Part shown: piece by piece, positions 40,980-47,776 of the stretch | Layout of the letters: each line of letters starts with the position of its first letter | Numbering within the stretch: the stretch's first letter is position 1 | Origin: Companilactobacillus kimchiensis | GTDB lineage: Bacteria; Bacillota; Bacilli; Lactobacillales; Lactobacillaceae | Assembly (NCBI RefSeq): GCF_001438805.1 | Contig: NZ_JQCF01000016.1 | Location: 1 to 47,776, forward strand | Reading direction: 5' to 3' | DNA length: 47,776 nt | Program-made: the position numbers and the translations under genes | Notes under the pieces: generated by a model | The model's database searches: none | What the model was told of the DNA's origin: nothing | What the model saw: only the letters and a program-made list of their open reading frames with translations

Positions 40980-42284
40980 TTACGTGGTCAAACGTTCATC
41001 GGTTAAACGACTACGACTGACACCTATTTTGTGTAATGTTTCTTCAGTTTCCAAAACACCTCTGGCAGGTCCCACAATAATGAACCGTCCTTGATTAATC
41101 TCTTGCTGAGTTAATGATTTTTGATAATCATTAGCTGAATAACGATGGAAATGTTTTTCAAATTTTAATTTGGTTGATTTGATATTCAAGTTAGCGAATT
41201 GATCATCAAAAATATTTGTTTCTGTTTCATGTAAACTCCACATTAAATGAGTTGGTCGAGAATTTGCATACGCATCTGAAAGATCAATCAATGGTGCCAA
41301 TCCAGTTCCCATTCCAATCAAAATAAGTGGTATCTCAGTTGAATCTTTTTCGATAATCTTATTAAATCTTCCGAATGGTCCTTCTAAATTAACTTCGTCA
41401 TCTGCCTTGATTTTACTTAATGATTTCGTAAAATCACCACTGGTTTGAATGGTGAAAGTCACTGCAGTTTTAGATTTATTTCTTTGAATATTCGTTACGG
41501 AAAATGGATGTGATTCACTCGAAACTCCCTTTATTTTAGGAAAACTCAAGAAATAGAAATCTCCTGGTAAAGGTCTCTCAGAATCTGCTCCTAATTGCAC
41601 TTGTAATTGTCGCGCATGGTCGCTAACCGCAATATTACGCAAAACCTGGCCACTTCTCTTTTCAGAACTAGGTGAAACAAATTTATACCAAGCATAAATT
41701 CCTAAAGCAGCGACTGTATAAATATCAAAGACAATCACAAATGGTGTAATACTGCTTATTCGAGGAATAACTTGGACATGAACCCAGATCAACAAGATAA
41801 CCACTATATTTAAACGATGAATCCAAACTGACAACTGATGTTTAAAGAAAAATTGTAATTTATTCTTCATCTTTTGTGCTACTGGAAAACGATCTACTAA
41901 CCAACCTGATAGGAAGAAAGTTGCATATAACACTCCAAAAATAGCTAAGTACCAGGCCATATGACCGGTATTCCGAATAATAGCATGCATTGAAAATGAT
42001 AATTGCACATGAATTGTCGCTACTACTAAAGCTAAGACACCAACCATTCCGTGCACAAAATACATTGCTGGCAAACCAATTAAGCGATCCAACCATTTGG
42101 GACGAGTTGCTAAGAAAACAATCCCTAACCACCAAATATAAGCAATCACTCCAGCATCATAAATTGCTAGACGTCCTGGTGAATCAACCAATCCATTATT
42201 CAAAAGAATTATTAATGGTAATGGCAATAATATTAAAATTGCTATCCACACTAGATATAACGAAATTGGATGTTTTCTTAACAT
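40980..42284 (-). CDS. ferric-reductase-like transmembrane flavocytochrome
   Basis: 434 residues from the ATG at 42284 (GAGGGAG upstream; an in-frame TTG at 42302 is inside that site). About six N-terminal membrane helices hold two His pairs: H78/H92 and H156/H169 (spaced 14 and 13), as expected for two hemes of the FRE/NOX domain. The C-terminal half is a ferredoxin-reductase module: FAD motif HPFSVT (259-264), NAD(P) motif GMGTGLAPL (324-332). It should take electrons from NAD(P)H in the cytosol and pass them through heme to the outside. Neighbours in one operon are two exported flavodoxins, glucose dehydrogenase and glucose uptake, which suggests an extracytoplasmic electron-transfer route. 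Related to YedZ-like and fungal FRE proteins. Confidence 0.9.
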   Translation of the reverse strand: MLRKHPISLYLVWIAILILLPLPLIILLNNGLVDSPGRLAIYDAGVIAYIWWLGIVFLATRPKWLDRLIGLPAMYFVHGMVGVLALVVATIHVQLSFSMHAIIRNTGHMAWYLAIFGVLYATFFLSGWLVDRFPVAQKMKNKLQFFFKHQLSVWIHRLNIVVILLIWVHVQVIPRISSITPFVIVFDIYTVAALGIYAWYKFVSPSSEKRSGQVLRNIAVSDHARQLQVQLGADSERPLPGDFYFLSFPKIKGVSSESHPFSVTNIQRNKSKTAVTFTIQTSGDFTKSLSKIKADDEVNLEGPFGRFNKIIEKDSTEIPLILIGMGTGLAPLIDLSDAYANSRPTHLMWSLHETETNIFDDQFANLNIKSTKLKFEKHFHRYSANDYQKSLTQQEINQGRFIIVGPARGVLETEETLHKIGVSRSRLTDERLTT

Positions 42285-42316
42285 ATTTTTGTTCTCCCTC
42301 AAGTTGAATAAATTAC

Positions 42317-43192
42317 TTATTTTTCAAAAAGTTGTCCTGCATAGTGTTCAAATTGTTTATCAACTGAATCTAGCGAATGGCTACCACCCTTTTGCGTATA
42401 ATATTGCAAGTTTTGATGGTTAAATTCTGGTAATTGCCACATTGCTTGCATCTGTGGTGTCATAGAGCTACTAGTTCCATCATTAGAACCAACTCCTGCC
42501 ATAATTTTAAATGACTTGGAATCAACTGAATTGGCTAAACGAGTAGCAGTCTTTTTACTGGCGACAGCTCCACCATCTGGTTCAATCGTCCAACTATCAC
42601 CCGCCATTGGCACAAAGTCATGGAAATATTTCAAATCGTTTTCAAAAACATACCAAGTTGTAATAGCACCCATTGAGAATCCACCAAAAGCTCGGTGATT
42701 TCGAGAAGCTTGAAATCCTTTGTCATCAGTCGTCTTCGCATAGGTTTTATATTTCTGTTCAACTACTGGCATCAAATCTTGAACCAATTCTTCTTTAGCA
42801 AAATGTTTATTCAGTGGGCGATCACTGTAGTAATCTGAACTAACCGATTTTCTACTAGGATAATAAGTTGGAAAAACTGCAATTGTGTTTTTCAATTTAC
42901 CGGTCCGATTCAATTTGTCCAAAATTTGTTTGAAGTTACCGTCTTGATAAAAATCACTGCCACCCTCGGTTGAGCCATGCATCAAGTAAACAATATTGTG
43001 CTTTTTACTAGCATCATATTTTGCTGGTAAATAAACTGTCGCCTGTTTTTGGTACTTCTTTTGATGATACGTTGTTTGATAATTGATTGTTTCGGTTTTA
43101 CCCGTATTAGAAGCTGCCTCTACGACCTGACTCTTAAATGATAGAAAAGCCAATAACATCACTCCAATTATGATTATATTTTGTTTTTTCAT
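42317..43192 (-). CDS. secreted alpha/beta-hydrolase esterase (feruloyl-esterase / esterase D-like)
   Basis: 291 residues. Signal peptide MKKQNIIIIGVMLLAFLSF..VEAAS, then an esterase domain: HNIVYLMHGSTEGG (oxyanion), catalytic Ser in FGGFSMGAITTW, Asp in MAGVGSNDG or near, His in QKGGSHSLD. Similar to secreted carbohydrate esterases such as feruloyl or acetyl-xylan esterases (CE1 fold). It overlaps the upstream flavodoxin stop by 4 nt and sits between it and the flavocytochrome. It may process a plant phenolic ester whose released phenol enters the redox chain (inference). Confidence 0.86.
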   Translation of the reverse strand: MKKQNIIIIGVMLLAFLSFKSQVVEAASNTGKTETINYQTTYHQKKYQKQATVYLPAKYDASKKHNIVYLMHGSTEGGSDFYQDGNFKQILDKLNRTGKLKNTIAVFPTYYPSRKSVSSDYYSDRPLNKHFAKEELVQDLMPVVEQKYKTYAKTTDDKGFQASRNHRAFGGFSMGAITTWYVFENDLKYFHDFVPMAGDSWTIEPDGGAVASKKTATRLANSVDSKSFKIMAGVGSNDGTSSSMTPQMQAMWQLPEFNHQNLQYYTQKGGSHSLDSVDKQFEHYAGQLFEK

Positions 43193-43965
43193 TTAACTTG
43201 TTCAACCCACTTATCTACACGCTTATCAGACTTGTCGACTTTGTTACCATCAACTACCAAGGCCGAAGTAAAAGTGTTCTTAGTTGCTCCTTGTTCTCGT
43301 AGAATTTCACGAATTCGTTGGACACTATCACCCTGACCATAACCACCTTCAGTCATGAATGGAGCAATCTTTTTTCCTGACAATTGATTGCCATATGCTT
43401 CTAGAAATGCTGTCATCGGATGTGATAAAGTCATTGCCCAAATTGGATAGCCTAGATAAACATTTTGATACTGACTAAGATCTGGAACTGACATATTTAA
43501 TTCGGGATAGTTTTCACTTTCACGTTCGGAATTAGCCCGAGATAAAGTTTTTTGGTAATTGCCAGAATAAGAGTCTTTGACAACTATCTCTAAGATATCA
43601 GCATCAGTTTCTTGAGCAATCTTGCTAGCTAATAATTCTGTACTGCCTGAACGAGAGAAATAAATAATGATACTTTTGGCATTCTTAGTTAATTTTCTAG
43701 TTGGTTGATTCTGACTATTAGTATCCTTGCCATCTGAAGGCATCCCATAACCATTGCGCCATGCACTATCTGATCTACCTAACTGAGTAGCCTTGATTGG
43801 TTGGCAATCGATTGTGTTGTTCTGCTTAGTTATTGAAACTTTTCCATAATTCATATAAACGATTCCTCCTATCAAAATTAAAATTAGTCCTATTATTACG
43901 ATCCATATTTTTTTCAAATGTTTAATCGGCTTTAGATTGTCCTGATAATAAACCCTGAAGTTCAC
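43189..43965 (-). CDS. membrane-anchored flavodoxin
   Basis: 258 residues. One N-terminal membrane helix (IWIVIIGLILILIGGIVYM, residues about 21-39), a spacer with RNGYGMPSDGKDTNSQ, then the flavodoxin domain: IIYFSRSGSTELLASKI, GYPIWAMTLSHPM, FMTEGGYGQGDS. The positive-inside rule places the flavodoxin outside. The start is uncertain: the frame begins at GTG 43965 with no good ribosome site; a TTG start at codon 17 is possible. It follows glucose dehydrogenase (24 nt gap) and overlaps the esterase. Confidence 0.82.
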   Translation of the reverse strand: MNFRVYYQDNLKPIKHLKKIWIVIIGLILILIGGIVYMNYGKVSITKQNNTIDCQPIKATQLGRSDSAWRNGYGMPSDGKDTNSQNQPTRKLTKNAKSIIIYFSRSGSTELLASKIAQETDADILEIVVKDSYSGNYQKTLSRANSERESENYPELNMSVPDLSQYQNVYLGYPIWAMTLSHPMTAFLEAYGNQLSGKKIAPFMTEGGYGQGDSVQRIREILREQGATKNTFTSALVVDGNKVDKSDKRVDKWVEQVK

Positions 43966-43989
43966 TTTAAGACAAGTATTTTTATTAAA

Positions 43990-44799
<810 letters not shown>

Positions 44800-44807
44800 T
44801 TATTTTT

Positions 44808-45659
44808 TTAAAAGATAGTCGTGATGATGGCTCCACCAACGATCAAAATCAAACCGATAATTGTTAAGATCAATTCGTGACGGCTCTTGGCTTCATGTAG
44901 AAAGACCATGCCACCAACAGTTGAAAGTACAACTGATAATTGAGAAACTACGAATGCCGAATTAACACCGTTATCTCGAACTGACAAGATATAAGTAATC
45001 GCCGCAATCGAGAAGATGAATCCAGCTAACAAACTTTGCCAACTAGCTTTTTCTCGTAATACTTGAGGCTGTTTCGTGAAAATAATATAAAGTAAGACTG
45101 CAATTACCATCCCAACTGACTCAGGTAAGAAAATTGCCAAACCTGATGAGGTCATGGCTCTGGGAATTGAGTTATAAACTAGAAATCCAACAGTTGTTAA
45201 AACTAACATCATCAAGGTTCCCGTTTGTTTGTTGGCTTGTCTACCATTATCTTTCTTAGCAGTTAATGAAATACCAACAATTAATAGTAGAATTCCAATT
45301 ACTCCAAAAATCTTGGCATTAACTGAAGCCCACTCTCCAAATATCAAAACTCCGATAAATGAAGTTCCAATCAATTGCAATCCAGTTGAAATTGGCATTG
45401 TCTGTGAAACACCGATCGAACGATAGGCATTGTATTGGCCTAACTGACCAATGATCCAAAAACCACCTGCCAAAGCAGCTAGAACAAAATTCATAATTGA
45501 AATATTTGGCCTTATTATTAGGAATACCACGATACTAACTATTAAAGTTCCAACAGCCGTTCCAAAAATTTGGTTGATGGGTTTACCTTTAATTCGAGCC
45601 ACTGCCAATGGTAAAATTCCCCAAGCAATCGCTGGTAATAACATTAATACAATACTCAT
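44808..45659 (-). CDS. glcU: GRP-family glucose uptake protein (GlcU-like)
   Basis: 283 residues with about ten membrane helices (drug/metabolite transporter fold). Signatures: MSIVLMLLPAIAWGILPLAVARIKGKP, YNAYRSIGVSQTMPISTGLQLIGTSFIGVLIFGEW, and RHELILTIIGLILIVGGA. It imports glucose by proton symport, independent of the PTS. Start: the ATG at 45659 begins with MSIVLMLL and has GGAAGTGG 6-12 nt upstream; the longer frame (45764) reaches into the promoter and has an unusual first 35 residues. First gene of the six-gene operon, behind a shared LysR-type motif. Confidence 0.9.
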   Translation of the reverse strand: MSIVLMLLPAIAWGILPLAVARIKGKPINQIFGTAVGTLIVSIVVFLIIRPNISIMNFVLAALAGGFWIIGQLGQYNAYRSIGVSQTMPISTGLQLIGTSFIGVLIFGEWASVNAKIFGVIGILLLIVGISLTAKKDNGRQANKQTGTLMMLVLTTVGFLVYNSIPRAMTSSGLAIFLPESVGMVIAVLLYIIFTKQPQVLREKASWQSLLAGFIFSIAAITYILSVRDNGVNSAFVVSQLSVVLSTVGGMVFLHEAKSRHELILTIIGLILIVGGAIITTIF

Positions 45660-45711
45660 ATTTTCCACTTCCATAACTTTCTGTTTCTCTCTTAAGCGAT
45701 GAACATAGTAT

Positions 45712-45750
45712 ACGTCCCAGTTGGCACATAAAAAATTACTAGATAAGCAT
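45712..45750 (-). promoter_or_regulatory. glcU operon promoter with the shared upstream motif
   Basis: -10 TATACT on the minus strand; ATGCTTATCTAGTAATTTT (45732-45750) begins 38 nt before it. The -35 is poor (T-rich), so an activator is expected. The motif equals that at the AKR gene (32594-32612) at 17 of 19 positions. Confidence 0.72.
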
Positions 45751-45848
45751 TGTAGTATACTCAAAACGTATGCTTAGTTTCCCACCTTCCATAAAAATTA
45801 ACACTTTGATTATTTGTTTTTGTTAATGAGAAACATATTTTTAACTCA

Positions 45849-45889
45849 AAAACCTGTATTAACTGATTTATTCAGTCGATACAGGCTTT
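45849..45889. terminator. terminator-like hairpin
   Basis: AAACCTGTATTAACTGA pairs with TCAGTCGATACAGGCTTT. No annotated gene ends here, so it may belong to an unrecognised short RNA, or may protect the glcU promoter from readthrough. Confidence 0.5.
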
Positions 45890-45988
45890 TACTAGTCCTT
45901 AGAAAGATAAACTTTAATACTAAATATCTATTTGAAGTCAGTAACATAAAAAAATAGTTCTCAATTACACAATATAGAAACTAACCAA

Positions 45989-46171
45989 CTAGCTCGGAGC
46001 AAGGAAGAAAAAATGGCTCAATAGCGAGATTTTACTTATTCGATTGATCTTGCCGGATTAGTAAAAGGCCAAGCTTGAAAACTATTGTCAATGCCGAAGG
46101 CTTTGATGATAGGTTCCTAGTTGTGCCCGCTATGTTCCAGCCAATTTTTTCTTCCTTGCGGAGATTGGCAG
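45989..46171 (+). repeat. structured intergenic element, copy 5
   Basis: Outer stem 45999-46018 with 46139-46159 (20 bp with one bulge). P2 ATAGCG (46021-46026) with CGCTAT (46128-46133). P3 46030-46042 with 46054-46066. P4 starts GGCCAAGCTTG (46068-) and closes with CCTAGTTGTGCC (46116-46127). Very similar to copy 1. Same orientation as the permease gene, 171 nt upstream of its ATG. Confidence 0.85.
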
Positions 46172-46342
46172 TATATAAATGCTTATTCAGTTCATTTTCT
46201 AATTAAAAACGTTTTCATTTAATAAAATTGTAATTATATTAAAGATCCGGTTGTACTTGATTATCATTTCAGTAATAATGAAAGATACATTTTTCAATTA
46301 AACGGGGATTTAAATAAAGACTATTTGTTATGGGGGATTTAT
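46172..46342. other. permease upstream region
   Basis: AT-rich. TTGTAC (46249-46254) is followed after 16 nt by TAATAA, a weak promoter-like pair. No T-box signature (GGGTGGNACCGCG) is seen. Confidence 0.4.
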
Positions 46343-47746
46343 ATGAAAAATATTTTTAAGAAAGAAAGTGTCGAAAATTATGTGAAGGCAGATTCTCATT
46401 TAGTGAGAACTCTGCATGCCAAAGATTTAGTGGCTTTGGGAATCGGAGCGGTTATTGGTACAGGTATCTTTATCTTGCCGGGACACGAAGCCGCTTTACA
46501 TGCCGGTCCAGCTGTAGTGATTGCCTTTTTAGTCGCCGCGTTAGTTTCCGGAATGGTCGGTATGGCCTACGCTGAATTTTCATCGGCCATGCCAGTTGCT
46601 GGTTCGGCTTATTCCTTTGGATCAGTTATCTATGGAGAATTTATCGGTTGGTTACTTGGTTGGGCCTTAATACTAGAGTATTTCCTGGCCGTTTCCGCTG
46701 AAGCAACTGGTTTTGCTTCCTATTTTAATGATAATATTTTGGCATCATTCGGACTCACTTTACCTAAAGCACTCCAAGCAGGACCAATGGAAGGTGGCGT
46801 TATCAACTTGACCGCCAGTTTAATTGTCCTAGTTGTCGCTGCTATTATTTTCCAAGGTGTTAATTTATCAAAACGAATTGAAAATATCGCCGTAGTAATC
46901 AAAGTTGCCATTATTATTTTATTTGTCGCTGTTGGTGTTTTTTACATTAACAAAGCCAACTATGTACCATTCTATCCAGCTAAATTCCATTCAACACCCT
47001 TTGGTTTAGGTGGAATTTCAACCGCTGCTGCCACAGTCTTCTTTGCCTTTATTGGTTTCGATGCTTTGGCTGCCAACTCAGCTGAAACAGTTGATCCCGG
47101 TAAAAACGTTGTTAAAGGTATCATTGGAACAGTTATCGTAGCCGTAGTATTATATGTAGCTTTCTCACTAGTGCTAACTGGAATCGTTCATTACACAAAA
47201 CTAAACGTTGATGATCCCGCTGCTTATGCTTTGAAAGTTATTCATCTTGGTGGCTGGAATAAAATCATCACTTTAGGTGCTTTAATTGGTATCTTTACTG
47301 CCATGGTAACGATGTTCTTTGGTGGTTCACGTTTGGTTTATGCCTTAGGACGCGACGGATTATTGCCTAAGTTCTTGGGTAAAGTTAATTCCAAACATTC
47401 CGTTCCAACTAATGCCATCATCATCGCTACCGTTATCCAGACTTTCTTTGCCGGAATGGTGCCATTAACTCAATTGGCTTCTTTGATTAATGCTGGAACC
47501 CTATTAGCCTTTGCCTTCATCTCATTTGGAGTTATCCCTTTGAGACGTCGCAAAGATATCGTCAATAATGGTTTCAAAATGCCACTTTATCCATTCTTGC
47601 CGATTCTAGCCGGATTATTCAGTGTTTACTTCATCGTGATGTTGCCTAATCTGACTAAGATTTCCGTTTCAATTTGGTTAGTTCTGGGAGTTATCTTCTA
47701 CTTCATTTACGGGATCAATCATTCTAAATTACAATCAGAGGACTAA
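46343..47746 (+). CDS. APC-family amino acid permease (CAT/YfnA-like)
   Basis: 467 residues, about 12 helices. N terminus DLVALGIGAVIGTGIFILPGHEAALHAGPA (the APC signature GxGxGIF), LGWALILEYFLAVSAEATGF, and ALAANSAETVDPGKNVVKGI, then GALIGIFTAMVTMFFGGSRLVYALGRDGLLPKFL. It is closest by eye to cationic or branched amino acid transporters of the YfnA group; substrate not assignable. Start: ATG at 46343 with GGGGG 6 nt upstream; the in-frame TTG at 46325 is before it. A structured repeat precedes it in the same orientation. Confidence 0.9.
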   Translation: MKNIFKKESVENYVKADSHLVRTLHAKDLVALGIGAVIGTGIFILPGHEAALHAGPAVVIAFLVAALVSGMVGMAYAEFSSAMPVAGSAYSFGSVIYGEFIGWLLGWALILEYFLAVSAEATGFASYFNDNILASFGLTLPKALQAGPMEGGVINLTASLIVLVVAAIIFQGVNLSKRIENIAVVIKVAIIILFVAVGVFYINKANYVPFYPAKFHSTPFGLGGISTAAATVFFAFIGFDALAANSAETVDPGKNVVKGIIGTVIVAVVLYVAFSLVLTGIVHYTKLNVDDPAAYALKVIHLGGWNKIITLGALIGIFTAMVTMFFGGSRLVYALGRDGLLPKFLGKVNSKHSVPTNAIIIATVIQTFFAGMVPLTQLASLINAGTLLAFAFISFGVIPLRRRKDIVNNGFKMPLYPFLPILAGLFSVYFIVMLPNLTKISVSIWLVLGVIFYFIYGINHSKLQSED

Positions 47747-47776
47747 AAAAAGAGGCTGTGACAAAACAGTTTCTTG
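47747..47776 (+). terminator. truncated start of a terminator
   Basis: AAAAAAAGAGGCTGTGACAAA and CAG begin a stem that would be completed outside the window (the pattern of lactobacillar terminators). It directly follows the permease stop. Confidence 0.5.

Noticed and set aside
43189-43965. Flavodoxin-esterase overlap as a gene fusion
   Set aside because: The 4-nt overlap is a normal ATGA coupling; the frames and stops are separate.
46172-46342. T-box leader in front of the amino acid permease
   Set aside because: No conserved T-box sequence or antiterminator hairpin is visible.

Overview
The window looks like the chromosome of a low-GC Gram-positive lactic acid bacterium of the family Lactobacillaceae. 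Evidence: AT-rich DNA with strong AGGAGG-type ribosome binding sites, a PepN aminopeptidase, WxL-type surface proteins with L-type lectin domains, a cation-peptide-style immunity gene, and many small flavodoxins, aldo/keto reductases and SDR enzymes. Companilactobacillus or a close relative is my guess, not a result. There is no rRNA, tRNA, CRISPR array, prophage or recognisable transposase. Most genes are on the minus strand.

Layout. (1) 0.2-3.4 kb: a thiol-redox operon (thioredoxin, FAD disulfide oxidoreductase, thioredoxin-like protein, ABM-fold protein) next to an ArsR-rhodanese regulator; the same dyad overlaps both promoters. (2) 3.5-6.1 kb: a PsaBCA-type manganese ABC transporter. (3) 6.3-16.5 kb: an XRE regulator, two lectin/WxL surface proteins, PepN, and a MerR/SDR divergon. 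(4) 16.7-33.5 kb: an accessory redox region with alcohol dehydrogenase, flavodoxin, cytochrome b5-like protein, nitroreductase, SDRs, AKRs, two LysR divergons, an orphan immunity gene, and several decayed genes (MFS exporter, DUF2975-like protein, alpha/beta-hydrolase remnant). (5) 33.6-39.8 kb: MerR/TMEM175, a cytosolic flavodoxin, a five-gene hydrolase/cupin/CMD operon and an exported flavodoxin, several behind 19-bp-spacer MerR-type promoters. (6) 40.3-45.7 kb: one apparent six-gene operon, glucose uptake (GlcU), glucose 1-dehydrogenase, membrane-anchored flavodoxin, secreted esterase, ferric-reductase-like transmembrane flavocytochrome, second exported flavodoxin. (7) 46.3-47.7 kb: an amino acid permease.

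The most interesting signals are two. First, the six-gene operon reads like a route for moving electrons from cytosolic NAD(P)H made by glucose dehydrogenase, across the membrane through a heme/FAD protein, to flavodoxins held outside the cell. Second, five copies of a roughly 150-185 nt intergenic element (22304-22470, 22575-22736, 31276-31440, 31508-31659, 45989-46171) share one secondary structure although their stems differ in sequence; compensatory changes and one invariant mismatch indicate selection on the fold. Three LysR-linked or orphan promoters (AKR, acetyltransferase operon, glcU operon) also share one upstream motif at an identical distance from the -10 box, which may tie regions 4 and 6 into one regulon.
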